Shown here one piece after another: positions 8,872 through 17,111 of a stretch of DNA of 33,249 bases. The stretch lies in contig NZ_JAAGBB010000058.1 in the NCBI RefSeq assembly GCF_018129085.1, positions 1 to 33,249 of the forward strand. The letters run 5' to 3'. The position numbers and the translations under genes are program-made. The notes under the pieces are model-generated. The model saw only the letters and a list, made by a program, of their open reading frames with translations. It did not search any database and had not been told where the DNA came from. The stretch's first letter is position 1; each line of letters begins with the position of its first letter. Source of the stretch: Plastoroseomonas hellenica (GTDB taxonomy: Bacteria > Pseudomonadota > Alphaproteobacteria > Acetobacterales > Acetobacteraceae).

Positions 8872-8895
8872 CGGATCGGTCAAGGGACCGATCCG
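8872..8895. promoter_or_regulatory. Perfect 10-bp inverted repeat upstream of gloA
   Basis: CGGATCGGTC (8872-8881) and GACCGATCCG (8886-8895) are exact reverse complements around AAGG. The palindrome ends 23 bases before the preferred gloA ATG and abuts the repeat element on its left. It could be an operator or an mRNA leader hairpin. No T-run follows, so it is not a standard intrinsic terminator. Confidence 0.5.
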
Positions 8896-8918
8896 TTGCT
8901 ATGAGAAGGGGAATGACC

Positions 8919-9308
<390 letters not shown>

Positions 9309-9320
9309 CGCGCGCCGGTT

Positions 9321-9357
9321 GGAGCGAATCCCGTCCGGGTGGATCCACCCGGACGGG
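9321..9357 (+). repeat. Dispersed palindromic repeat GAGC..ATCCCG, copy 1
   Basis: This 37-bp unit matches 11427-11463 at 28 of 37 positions in the same orientation. Its part at 9330-9357 is a perfect 28-nt palindrome centred on GGATCC. It follows the gloA stop by 12 bases. With no T-run it is at best a poor intrinsic terminator. I read it as a member of a genome-wide palindromic repeat family. Confidence 0.6.
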
Positions 9358-9421
9358 CCAAACCTTTGCATGGAAAGAAAGCTGAAGCCGGCTGGCGCGC
9401 GGCAGCTCCAGCGCCGCCCGT

Positions 9422-9646
9422 TCAGGCGGCGTTGGTCACCTGCGGCCGCGAGCGGCGGCGGCGTGGCGGTGGCGTCTCCATCGGCGCGGCGGCGGTCGCC
9501 ATCTGGCGCGCGGCCAGGCCGAGCTCCATCCAGGACCCGTAGGTCATGGGTGGGATCGTCAATTCCTCCGGCAGATGCGGCAAGGCAGGAGCCTTGCTGC
9601 GGCTCGGTTTACCGCTTTCCGGTGTGCTGTTTTCCGGCTGGGACAT
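9422..9646 (-). CDS. Small hypothetical protein, basic C-terminus
   Basis: A possible 74-residue protein begins MSQPENSTPESG. It has a Ser/Pro-rich N-terminus, a central segment PEELTIPPMTYGSWMELGLAARQMA that looks like a structured motif, and an Arg-rich tail (PPPRRRRSRPQ). I do not recognise the family. The frame stays open further upstream to 9778, but that part looks like noise. The gene would lie downstream of gltX in the same direction, across a 359-base gap. No strong ribosome-binding site is visible. It may be a real lineage-specific small protein or a chance frame in GC-rich DNA. Confidence 0.4.
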   Translation of the reverse strand: MSQPENSTPESGKPSRSKAPALPHLPEELTIPPMTYGSWMELGLAARQMATAAAPMETPPPRRRRSRPQVTNAA

Positions 9647-10005
9647 GGCTTCGGTTATCAGAACTCGTGTTGACGCCCGGTTAGCAGGCCAGATCGTGGC
9701 CTCGCCAGCGGGGGGCGGTGGGACCAGCCATGCAGGGCCGGCGTGTCGCGCAGCCTTATGCTCGCGATTCCATGGCATGATGATGCTCCGAACGTGACAG
9801 CGGAGTGACGCGCTAGAGGGTGCCGATCGACGCCGCGTAGATGGGGCGCGCCACCTCGGCGACCAATGCGCCGTCGCATGGCTGTGTTGTTCATGACGGG
9901 ATACATAGGCCGGCCAGTGCCCGCCCCACGCACCCCAGAAAAGGGCCGCAGTGGGGCGTGCAAGCGATGGTTTGGGCGCGGCGCCGGCGGTGGCCTGCGC
10001 CCCCG
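9647..10005. other. 359-base gap without a convincing gene
   Basis: The gap lies downstream of gltX (read on the minus strand). It holds a nested stem-loop: CGCCCCAC (9922-9929) pairs with GTGGGGCG (9951-9958), and a smaller CCC/GGG stem forms inside. No T-run follows on either strand, so termination is possible but not demonstrated. The short open frames here have no recognisable motif. No tRNA or known structured RNA was identified. Confidence 0.4.
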
Positions 10006-11415
10006 CTACACCATGATCCCTTCGCTGCCCGCCGCGCGCAGGATGCGGTTGATCGCCTCCGCCCGGCCGAGCACGGCGAGCACCGCGTCGATCGGCGGGC
10101 TGGTCGTGCTGCCGGTCAGCGCGGCACGCAGCGGCTGTGCCACGGCGCCGAGCTTCAACCCCTTCACATCCGCATAGTCGCGCAGCCAGCGATCCAGCTC
10201 CTGCCGCTCCCAGGGCGCGTCGGAGAGGAATTGCGCGAGGTCCGCGAGGCGCGCCTTGGCCTCTTCCGTCAACAGCGCCGCCGCCTTGGCGTCCATCGGC
10301 GGCGCGCCATCCTGCAGCACGAAGCGGCAGGCGGCGTCGAGCTCCGCGAGGGTCTTCGCGCGCTCCTTCAGATCCGGCATCAGGGCGTGCAGGCGCTCGG
10401 CGCCGGTGGTGCCGAAATCGCCGCCCTCCTTGGCCAGGCGCTTCAGCACCATGCGGGTCAGGCGATCGTCATCGGCCTGGCGCAGATAGACCCCGTTGAG
10501 ATGCGTCAGCTTCGCGTAATCCATGCGCGACGCGCTGCGGCCGACATCCTTGAGATCGAACAGCGCGATGGCCCGCTCGCGCGTGACGACCTCCTCGTCA
10601 CCATGCCCCCAACCGAGACGCAGCAGGTAGTTGCAGACCGCCTCCGGCAGGAAGCCCTGGGCGTCGAACTCCTTGACGCCGACCGCACCGTGCCGCTTCG
10701 AGAGCTTGGCGCCGTCGGCACCATGGATCAGCGGGATATGCGCGAAGTCCGGGCGGCTCCAGCCCATGCCGTCATAGACCATGCATTGCCGGAAGGTGTT
10801 GGTCAGGTGGTCGTCGCCGCGGATCACATGGGTGATGCGCATGTCGTGGTCGTCCACCACCACTGCGTGCAGATAGGTGGGCGTACCGTCCGAGCGCAGG
10901 ATGATCATGTCGTCCAGCTCGGCGTTGGCCACCCGCACCTCGCCCTGAACGAGGTCCTGGACAACGGTCTCGCCGCCGCGCGGCGCCTTGACGCGGATGA
11001 CCGGGGCAACGCCCTCGGGCGGCGTCGCGCCCTCGATCCAGCGGGAGCCGTCGTATTTGAAGGGGCGCTTCTCGGCCTCGGCGGCGGCACGCATGGCCGC
11101 GAGCTCCTCCGGGGTGTCGTAGGCGAGATAGGCGTGCCCCTTCGCCAGCAGCTCACGCGCGACCTCGGCGTGCCGCGCCTCACGCGTGCTCTGGAAGACC
11201 GGCGCCTCGTCCGGGGAGAGGTCGAGCCAGGCGAGGCTGTCGATGATCTGCTGCACCGCCTCGGGCGTGCTGCGCTGCTTGTCCGTGTCTTCGATGCGCA
11301 GCAGGTACTGGCCGCCATGATGGCGTGCGAAGAGATAGTTGAAGAGCGCCGTGCGGGCGCCGCCGATGTGCAGGAAGCCGGTCGGCGAAGGAGCGAAGCG
11401 GGTGCGAACGGTCAT
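10006..11415 (-). CDS. gltX: Glutamyl-tRNA synthetase
   Basis: GltX charges tRNA-Glu, and in lineages without GlnRS also tRNA-Gln. The 469-residue class I synthetase has the HIGH-type motif as PSPTGFLHIGGARTALFN (His16) and the KMSKS-type motif as KLSKR at residues 237-241. Other family blocks are LLRIEDTD, AYDTPEELAAMR, and VIRGDDHLTNTFRQ. I chose ATG 11415 (MTVRTRFAPSP); the frame continues upstream to 11454, but that would translate through a palindromic repeat. There is no obvious Shine-Dalgarno. It is divergent from comEC. Alphaproteobacteria often carry two gltX genes; whether this is gltX1 or gltX2 cannot be told here. Confidence 0.95.
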   Translation of the reverse strand: MTVRTRFAPSPTGFLHIGGARTALFNYLFARHHGGQYLLRIEDTDKQRSTPEAVQQIIDSLAWLDLSPDEAPVFQSTREARHAEVARELLAKGHAYLAYDTPEELAAMRAAAEAEKRPFKYDGSRWIEGATPPEGVAPVIRVKAPRGGETVVQDLVQGEVRVANAELDDMIILRSDGTPTYLHAVVVDDHDMRITHVIRGDDHLTNTFRQCMVYDGMGWSRPDFAHIPLIHGADGAKLSKRHGAVGVKEFDAQGFLPEAVCNYLLRLGWGHGDEEVVTRERAIALFDLKDVGRSASRMDYAKLTHLNGVYLRQADDDRLTRMVLKRLAKEGGDFGTTGAERLHALMPDLKERAKTLAELDAACRFVLQDGAPPMDAKAAALLTEEAKARLADLAQFLSDAPWERQELDRWLRDYADVKGLKLGAVAQPLRAALTGSTTSPPIDAVLAVLGRAEAINRILRAAGSEGIMV

Positions 11416-11426
11416 GGTGGGGAAAT

Positions 11427-11463
11427 AGAGCAGATCCCGCTCGGGTGGAATCACCCGAACGAG
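11427..11463 (+). repeat. Dispersed palindromic repeat GAGC..ATCCCG, copy 2
   Basis: This copy matches 9321-9357 at 28 of 37 positions. Its arms CGCTCGGGTG and CACCCGAACG pair with one mismatch around GAAT. It begins 12 bases upstream of the gltX ATG on the gltX leader side, so it may lie within the gltX 5' leader or promoter. Confidence 0.6.
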
Positions 11464-11596
11464 TGAAGATGCCCCTGGCCCGGCGAGGGATCGCCCTTCC
11501 GTCCGCCTGCCCGAGGCGGCAGATTGCGCGCGGAGATCGCATTTCCTGTCGCTCAGCCATATCCGCCGATCCGGCTTCGCATGGCCCGCCTGGCCC

Positions 11597-13699
11597 GTGG
11601 CGGCGGTACGCCTGCTCGCCGGGACCTTCGAACGGCAAGGGGAGGCGCTAGCTCCCTGGCTGGCGGTGGCACTCGGCGCCGGCGTGCTGCTCTATTTCGC
11701 CGGCAGCACAGAACCCGATCCGGCCTGGCGCTGGCTGGCGCCGCCCCTGATCCTGGCAGCGCCGCTGGCGGCGCGGCGGCACGCCCTGGCGGCCTGGGCG
11801 ATCGGGCTGGCGGCGGCAGCGGCGCTCGGCTTCGCGGCCGCATCCTGGCACGCGGGACGCGCGCCGCCGGCGATCGAGCCGCCGCGGACCGCCGGCATGG
11901 TGTCCGGCGTGGTGCAGGCGGTCGAGCTGCTGCCGGAAGGGCGCCGCATCACGCTCGGGGGCGCCCGGGCCGGAGAGGAAGGGCCCTATCCACGCCTCGT
12001 GCGGGTCCGGCTGCGCGCGGATGATCCCGCGCGGCCGCAGCCGGGCGATCGGCTGACCGTCCGGGCCCTGCTGCGCGCGCCTTCGGCGCCGACTCATCCC
12101 GGCGCCTGGGATTTCCGGCGCGCCGCCTGGTTCAGCGGGCTCGGCGCCTCCGGCTTCGCGCTGGGACCGGCGAGCATCATGCCTGGCAGCGGGCCCGCGC
12201 CGCCCTTCGCCGCGACCCGCGCGGCGATCGAGGCGCGGGTGACCGCGCTGATCCCAGGCCCGGCCGGCGCCATCGCCGCGGCGTTGCTGACCGGCGGCCA
12301 AGGGGCGATCCCGCCCCCGGACCTGGCCGCGATGCGCGATTCCGGCCTGGCGCATCTGCTTTCGGTCTCCGGCCTGCACATCGCGATCGTGATGGGGGTC
12401 AGCTTCGGCCTGCTGCGCTTCATCATCGCCTGCGTGCCGGCCTTGGCGTTGCGCAGCGACGGGCGGCTCTGGCCCTCGCTCGGGGGGCTGGTGGCTGGGG
12501 GCGCCTATATGCTGCTGACCGGGCTGCAGGTGCCGATGCTGCGCAGCTTCGCGATGGCGGCGCTGGTGACGCTGGGCCTGATGCTGGGACGGCGGGCGCT
12601 GTCGCCGCGCGTGCTGGCTGTCGCCGCCGCGGTGGTGCTGCTCGTGCAGCCGGACGCCGTGCTCGGTCCCAGCTTCCAGATGAGCTTCGCCGCGGTGCTG
12701 GCCCTGATCGCGGGGTATGAAGCGCTGCGCCCGCTGCTGCCGGCGCCGCGGGGCCGGCAGGGCGCCCTGGCGGGCCTCGCGCGCCGCGCGGCGCTGGTGT
12801 TGCTCGGGCTGGTGCTGACCAGCCTGCTCGCCGGCGCGGCGACCATGCCCTTCGGCCTGCACCATTTCGGGCGGGCGCAGCTCTACGGCATGGCGGCGAA
12901 CGCGGTGGCGGTGCCGCTCACCTCGCTGCTGGTGATGCCGGCGGGGATGCTCGCTCTGGCGCTCATGCCGCTCGGGCTGGATGCCTGGCCGCTCGCGGTC
13001 ATGGGCTGGGGATGCGAGGCGGTGCTGGCGGTCGCCCGCCTGGTCGCGGCGTGGCCCGGCGCCGCGCTACCGATGCGCCCGATCCCGGCCGGGGGATTGC
13101 TGGTCGCGAGCTTCGGCTTCCTGCTGCTCTGCCTGTGGCGCGGCCGCTGGCGGCTGCTCGGGGTGCCGGTGATGGCCGCGGGTCTCGCGGCGGGGGTGAT
13201 GGTGCGGCCGCCAGACATCCTGATCTCGGCCGATGCACGGGTGATCATGCTGCGGGCGGGGGAGGAGGTCTTCCTGTTGCGCGGGCCGGGCGGCAGCGCC
13301 TTCGTGCGCGATGCCTTCCTGCGTGCCTTCGGTGTGCCCGGCGCGATCGCGCTGCCAACGGTCGGGGAGGTGCCGCCGCTGACCTGCACCGCGGAGGCCT
13401 GCCGGCTGGCGCCCGATCCCGGCGTGGCCGCATTGCTGATCCGCAGCGGCGCCACGGCCGGCCGCTGCGGGGAGGCGGCGGTGCTGGTCTCGCCCGAGCC
13501 TCTCCGCCCGCGTTGCCACGATGCGGTGTCGGTCGACCGCTTCAGCGTCTGGCGCGAAGGACCGCACGCCATCTGGTTGCGGCCGGAAGGGGCCATCGTG
13601 CTCTCCGACCGCGCGCATCGCGGCGACCGTCCCTGGGTGCCGGGACCGCCCGCGCCGCGGTCGCGCGGCGAGGCGCTGCCGCCGGCGCCGGTGGAATAG
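11597..13699 (+). CDS. comEC: ComEC/Rec2 family DNA-uptake channel
   Basis: ComEC forms the inner-membrane channel that moves single-stranded DNA into the cytoplasm during natural transformation. The 700-residue protein has N-terminal membrane segments and a DUF4131-like soluble part (TAGMVSGVVQAVELLPEGRRI). The competence domain follows from about residue 230, with HLLSVSGLHIAIVMG at about 254-268 (SGLHIA is the family hallmark) and many hydrophobic helices to about residue 525. The C-terminal part lacks the HxHxDH metallo-beta-lactamase motif of Gram-positive ComEC. The GTG start at 11597 is the first in-frame start available, with no clear ribosome-binding site. It is divergent from gltX. 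No other competence gene is in the window. Confidence 0.9.
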   Translation: MAAVRLLAGTFERQGEALAPWLAVALGAGVLLYFAGSTEPDPAWRWLAPPLILAAPLAARRHALAAWAIGLAAAAALGFAAASWHAGRAPPAIEPPRTAGMVSGVVQAVELLPEGRRITLGGARAGEEGPYPRLVRVRLRADDPARPQPGDRLTVRALLRAPSAPTHPGAWDFRRAAWFSGLGASGFALGPASIMPGSGPAPPFAATRAAIEARVTALIPGPAGAIAAALLTGGQGAIPPPDLAAMRDSGLAHLLSVSGLHIAIVMGVSFGLLRFIIACVPALALRSDGRLWPSLGGLVAGGAYMLLTGLQVPMLRSFAMAALVTLGLMLGRRALSPRVLAVAAAVVLLVQPDAVLGPSFQMSFAAVLALIAGYEALRPLLPAPRGRQGALAGLARRAALVLLGLVLTSLLAGAATMPFGLHHFGRAQLYGMAANAVAVPLTSLLVMPAGMLALALMPLGLDAWPLAVMGWGCEAVLAVARLVAAWPGAALPMRPIPAGGLLVASFGFLLLCLWRGRWRLLGVPVMAAGLAAGVMVRPPDILISADARVIMLRAGEEVFLLRGPGGSAFVRDAFLRAFGVPGAIALPTVGEVPPLTCTAEACRLAPDPGVAALLIRSGATAGRCGEAAVLVSPEPLRPRCHDAVSVDRFSVWREGPHAIWLRPEGAIVLSDRAHRGDRPWVPGPPAPRSRGEALPPAPVE

Positions 13700-13771
13700 C
13701 GCTGCTGCGCTAGCGAAGCAGTAACGCGATCAGGTGTTGATTGCCGGATGCCCGATGCCGGAGACCCCCGC

Positions 13772-14368
13772 ATGACTTTGCCGCCCGACTTCGCGGAGCA
13801 GCTTCGCGCCATCATCCGCGCCGAGATCGCGGCCCCAATCGCCGAGCTCAGGGCCTTCGTGGACCGGCGCCTCGCCGAAGTCAGCGCCGAGCTCAGCGCC
13901 ACCTCCGAGTTGATGGACATGAGCGAGGCAAAGCTCGCCGGCATGATCGGGGAGATCCGGGGGCAGGTCTGCTCCCTGATCGCGGCGCCGGACAGCGCCA
14001 CCCGCAACAGCGGGCTGGAGCTGGAAGCGGTGGTGGAGGCAACCGAAGCCGCCGCTGACCGCATCCTCGGGGCCGCGGAGACCATCTCCGACAGCCTGGG
14101 CGAAATGGCGCGCGGCAGCCGGGACAGCATCGGCCGCATCGAGGACCAGGTGAATGTCATCTTCGAAGCCTGCAGCTTCCAGGACATCACCGGCCAGCGC
14201 ATCCGCCGCGCAATCCAGCATCTGCGCCATGTCGAGGAGGAGCTGCGCGGTCTGGGCGATACGAAGGTCATGCCGGCCATGGAATTCGCAGCGGGCGCGG
14301 TGCCGCATCCTGGCGGCACCGGCCATGACCTGGCTCAGGCCGAGATCGATAGGTTGTTGAATGGGTAG
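13772..14368 (+). CDS. CheZ-like protein phosphatase with FliM-like C-terminal peptide
   Basis: CheZ dephosphorylates CheY-P to reset the chemotaxis response. The 198-residue protein is mostly charged helix. Its key block, EACSFQDITGQRIRRAIQHL (about residues 132-151), matches the CheZ active-site helix: Asp138 and Gln142 correspond to the catalytic Asp and Gln of E. coli CheZ (D143, Q147), and ACSFQ fits the AxxFQ pattern reported for alphaproteobacterial CheZ. The C-terminus LAQAEIDRLLNG resembles the FliM N-terminal CheY-binding peptide (LSQxEIDALLxG) and stands where CheZ carries its own CheY-binding tail. ATG 13772 is chosen because GGAGA lies 7 bases upstream; ATG 13748 is possible. No other chemotaxis or flagellar gene is nearby. 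Confidence 0.75.
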   Translation: MTLPPDFAEQLRAIIRAEIAAPIAELRAFVDRRLAEVSAELSATSELMDMSEAKLAGMIGEIRGQVCSLIAAPDSATRNSGLELEAVVEATEAAADRILGAAETISDSLGEMARGSRDSIGRIEDQVNVIFEACSFQDITGQRIRRAIQHLRHVEEELRGLGDTKVMPAMEFAAGAVPHPGGTGHDLAQAEIDRLLNG

Positions 14369-14431
14369 ATGCGGGCGCCCCGCGGCCGCAGGCCGCCGCC
14401 AGTTTCTGCGGGGCGAGCGTAGCGATGCCCC

Positions 14432-14530
14432 GGCCGCGAATGCGGCCCCGCGCGCGGCCATCAGCCGCGCCGGGTGCGCACCTGGCAGCGCGTTAGCCAA
14501 GGCCGCGGATGCGGCCGCCGGCGCCTGAGG
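14432..14530 (-). repeat. 3'-end repeat element, copy B
   Basis: On the minus strand it reads CCTCAGGCGC (14521-14530), TTGGCTAACGC (14490-14500) and GGGCCGCATTCGCGGCC (14432-14448), as in copy A at 8779-8870. It begins four bases after the lexA stop and is oriented with lexA. The neighbouring stretch to 14375 is also rich in GC hairpins and separates lexA from the convergent cheZ-like gene. Confidence 0.65.
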
Positions 14531-14534
14531 GCAA

Positions 14535-15257
14535 TCAATATTTGCGAAGCAACCCAATGAGCCGGCCCTGCACCTTCACGCGGTCGGGTCCGAAGATGCG
14601 GGTCTCGTAGCGCGGATTGGCGGCTTCGAGCGCGATCGAGTTGCCGCGCCGGCGCAGGCGCTTCAGCGTCACCTCGTTCTCGTCCACCAGGGCGACCACG
14701 ATGCTGCCATTCTCCGCCGTGTCGCCCCGGCGGATGATAACGGTGTCGCCGTCCAGGATGCCGGCATCGATCATCGAATCGCCGGCGACCTCCAGTGCAT
14801 AATGCTCACCGCTCCCGAGCAGTGCGGCCGGCACCTCGACCGAGCTGCCCTGGTCGCGCAGCGCCTCGATCGGCAGGCCCGCGGCGATGCGGCCATAGAG
14901 CGGCAGGTGCAGCGCCGCTGCTTCATTGGCGGATTTCTGCACGCCCGAGAGGTTGGGCGCGAAATTGCCCCGGATGACATTCGGCGCGAAGGCGGACGCC
15001 TCGGGCTCCGGCGCGCGCGCCTCGGCACGCTTGGGGGAGAGGCTCTCGGGAAGGCGGATGACCTCCAGCGCGCGGGCGCGGTGGGCGCGGCGGCGGAGGA
15101 AGCCACGCTCCTCCAGCGCCGTGATCAGGCGATGGATGCCGGACTTCGACTTAAGCTTCAGGGCTTCCTTCATCTCCTCGAAGGAGGGGGAGAAGCCGGT
15201 CGTGCGTAGGTGCCGGTCGATGAAGATCAGCAGCTCGTGCTGCTTGCGGGTCAGCAT
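14535..15257 (-). CDS. lexA: LexA SOS repressor
   Basis: LexA represses DNA-damage genes and self-cleaves when RecA is activated. The 240-residue protein has an N-terminal winged-helix domain ([25 protein letters not shown] to about residue 65). A longer, alphaproteobacterial-type linker follows, then the S24 peptidase domain. The cleavage site is Ala126-Gly127 in [12 protein letters not shown], and the catalytic dyad is Ser161 (GDSMIDAG) and Lys199 (VTLKRL). All required residues are present. A perfect GTTC-N7-GTTC box lies 79-93 bases upstream of the ATG, indicating autoregulation. It is the last gene of the minus-strand block after moeA. Confidence 0.97.
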   Translation of the reverse strand: MLTRKQHELLIFIDRHLRTTGFSPSFEEMKEALKLKSKSGIHRLITALEERGFLRRRAHRARALEVIRLPESLSPKRAEARAPEPEASAFAPNVIRGNFAPNLSGVQKSANEAAALHLPLYGRIAAGLPIEALRDQGSSVEVPAALLGSGEHYALEVAGDSMIDAGILDGDTVIIRRGDTAENGSIVVALVDENEVTLKRLRRRGNSIALEAANPRYETRIFGPDRVKVQGRLIGLLRKY

Positions 15258-15310
15258 GCGTCGGACCTCTCGGCGCCATCTCGCCGCTGCCGGGTCCCCG
15301 CGAATCGGGT

Positions 15311-15325
15311 GAACAAACCGGCAAC
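15311..15325. promoter_or_regulatory. Possible second, imperfect LexA box
   Basis: GAAC-AAACCGG-CAAC has the GAAC-N7-GAAC layout (reverse of GTTC-N7-GTTC) with one mismatch in the second half-site. It lies between the perfect box and lexA. It may be a weak secondary site or chance. Confidence 0.3.
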
Positions 15326-15335
15326 CAGCCCGCGT

Positions 15336-15350
15336 GTTCTAGGAAGGTTC
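15336..15350. promoter_or_regulatory. LexA (SOS) box upstream of lexA
   Basis: GTTC-TAGGAAG-GTTC is an exact match to the alphaproteobacterial LexA operator GTTC-N7-GTTC. It lies in the moeA-lexA gap. It implies that lexA has its own SOS-responsive promoter even though moeA lies upstream in the same direction. Confidence 0.85.
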
Positions 15351-15433
15351 CAGAGTCGCAGTCAAACGAATTTCGGCGGTCGGAGGCCGCAGGTATGCCG
15401 AAGGCGCTAGTCGGCTACCCGCCGCGCGGCTTC

Positions 15434-16639
15434 TCAGATGCCGAGATCGGCCAACAGGATCGCCTCGACAACGGCGCCCGCCGGCAATGCCGGTGCGAAG
15501 GGCGCGCGCAGGATCAGTGCTTCCGCGCGCGCCAGCGTGGCCAGCATGGAACTGTCCTGCTTCGCGAAGGGCGTCGCGACCAGCCGCCCTTCGGCGTCGG
15601 TCGTGAGCGCCGCGCGCAGGTGGTCGAAGCGCTTGTCGTTCTCCGCCAGCGCGCTGCCGGCGCTGACGCGCGCGGTGGGCGGCGCGCCACCCGGCAGGCC
15701 GGAGAGCACCGCGAGCGCGGGCAGCAGGAATTGCACGCCACAGACCAGCGCACTGACCGGATTGCCCGGCAAGCCCAGCACCGGCGTCACGCCGAGGCGC
15801 CCCCAGATCAGCGGCTTCCCGGGGCGCATCGCGATCTGCCAGAAATCCAGCGCGAAGCCTTCTGGCCCCAGCGCCTTCTGCACCAGGTCATGATCGCCGA
15901 CGCTGGCGCCCCCGGTGGTCACCAGCAGGTCGCAGGCGCGCGCGGCGCGCGCCGCCTCCGCGATCGCGACGGTGTCGTCGGGTGCGATCGGCAGCACCAG
16001 CGGCTCGCCGCCGCCGGCCCGCACCAGGGCCGCGAGCGCATGCGCATTGGAGGAGACGATGCCGCCGGCGGGGATCGGCTCGCCCGGCAGCGCGATCTCG
16101 TCGCCGGTCGCGAGGATGCCGATGCGGGGCCGCCGCCGTACGGTGATCCAGGGATGGTTTGCCGCCGCTGCCAGGCCGATGTCGCGGGCGGTCAGCCGGC
16201 GTCCTTCCGCGATGAGGACCTCGCCTTCGGCGAAGTCGAGGCCGCGCGGGCGGATCCAGCGGCCGGGCCTCACCGTCTCGGTAGCGGTCACGCGGCCGCC
16301 ATCCGCCTTGGCATCCTCCTGCAGCAGGATGGCGTCGGCGCCCGGCGGTACGAAGCCGCCGGTGAAGATGCGCACCGCCTCGCCCGGGCCGACGTTGCCG
16401 GCATAGGGGTGGCCTGCCGGCGCCTGGCCCGCCTGGCGCAACACCGCGCCTTGGACCGCATCTGCGGCGCGCACCGCATAGCCGTCCATCGCCGAGACAT
16501 CGGCCGGCGGCTGGGTCAGGCGTGCGGCGACCGGGCGCGCGGTCACCCGGCCCCAGGCCTCCGGCAGCGCGACCGTCTCGGCCGGCGTCGGTGCGAGCGC
16601 CGCCAGGATGCGGGTACGAGCCTCCTCGAGCGAAATCAT
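15434..16639 (-). CDS. moeA: Molybdopterin molybdenumtransferase MoeA
   Basis: MoeA inserts molybdate into adenylylated molybdopterin to complete molybdenum cofactor. The 401-residue protein has the N-terminal [12 protein letters not shown] and the linker signature [13 protein letters not shown]. The MoaB/Mog-like domain shows [27 protein letters not shown], and [14 protein letters not shown]. The later block [12 protein letters not shown] is also diagnostic. The ATG at 16639 overlaps the moaC stop (ATGA); longer upstream readings would run through moaC. Its pairing with moaC is typical. No mog or moaA is in the window. Confidence 0.96.
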   Translation of the reverse strand: MISLEEARTRILAALAPTPAETVALPEAWGRVTARPVAARLTQPPADVSAMDGYAVRAADAVQGAVLRQAGQAPAGHPYAGNVGPGEAVRIFTGGFVPPGADAILLQEDAKADGGRVTATETVRPGRWIRPRGLDFAEGEVLIAEGRRLTARDIGLAAAANHPWITVRRRPRIGILATGDEIALPGEPIPAGGIVSSNAHALAALVRAGGGEPLVLPIAPDDTVAIAEAARAARACDLLVTTGGASVGDHDLVQKALGPEGFALDFWQIAMRPGKPLIWGRLGVTPVLGLPGNPVSALVCGVQFLLPALAVLSGLPGGAPPTARVSAGSALAENDKRFDHLRAALTTDAEGRLVATPFAKQDSSMLATLARAEALILRAPFAPALPAGAVVEAILLADLGI

Positions 16640-17109
16640 GATGCGGAGAACTCGCCGGACTTGCCGCCGGATTTGTGCACCAGCCGCACCGCCTCGATGC
16701 GCATGCCGCGATCGGCCGCCTTGCACATGTCATAGACGGTCAGCGCCGCCACCGTGACCGCGGTCAGCGCCTCCATCTCGACGCCGGTCTGGCCGGTCAG
16801 CTTCACCGTCGCCTCGATCTCGACCGCGTCGGGTTCGGCCGGCGTCAGCTCCACCGCGACCTTGGCGAGCATCAGCGGATGGCAAAGCGGGATCAGCTCC
16901 GCCGTGCGCTTCGCCGCCATGATGCCGGCGATCCGCGCGACGCCGAGCACATCGCCCTTGCCGTGCTGGCCTTCGACGATCTTCGCCAGCGTCGCCGGCG
17001 CCATGACGACGCGTCCGCGCGCCACCGCGACGCGCGTCGTCGCATCCTTGTCCGAGACATCCACCATCGCGGCGCGGCCGGCCGCGTCGAAATGGGTGAA
17101 GGTCGGCAT
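16636..17109 (-). CDS. moaC: Cyclic pyranopterin monophosphate synthase MoaC
   Basis: MoaC converts 3',8-cyclo-7,8-dihydro-GTP to cyclic pyranopterin monophosphate, the early step of molybdenum cofactor synthesis. The 157-residue protein carries [31 protein letters not shown] and [27 protein letters not shown]. These include the conserved active-site HPL and DMCKA-DR blocks. ATG 17109 starts MPTFTHFD. A 161-base long palindrome fills nearly the whole gap to trpC upstream. Confidence 0.97.
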   Translation of the reverse strand: MPTFTHFDAAGRAAMVDVSDKDATTRVAVARGRVVMAPATLAKIVEGQHGKGDVLGVARIAGIMAAKRTAELIPLCHPLMLAKVAVELTPAEPDAVEIEATVKLTGQTGVEMEALTAVTVAALTVYDMCKAADRGMRIEAVRLVHKSGGKSGEFSAS

Positions 17110-17111
17110 CA

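Noticed and set aside
9841-11466. A 541-residue plus-strand frame over gltX
   Set aside because: Mirror of the gltX codons; it has no family motifs, while the minus-strand GltX motifs are complete.
15395-16735. Long plus-strand frame over moeA, and similar frames over trpC/trpE/ppiD (17-23 kb)
   Set aside because: All are shadows of identified minus-strand genes with GC-driven codon periodicity.
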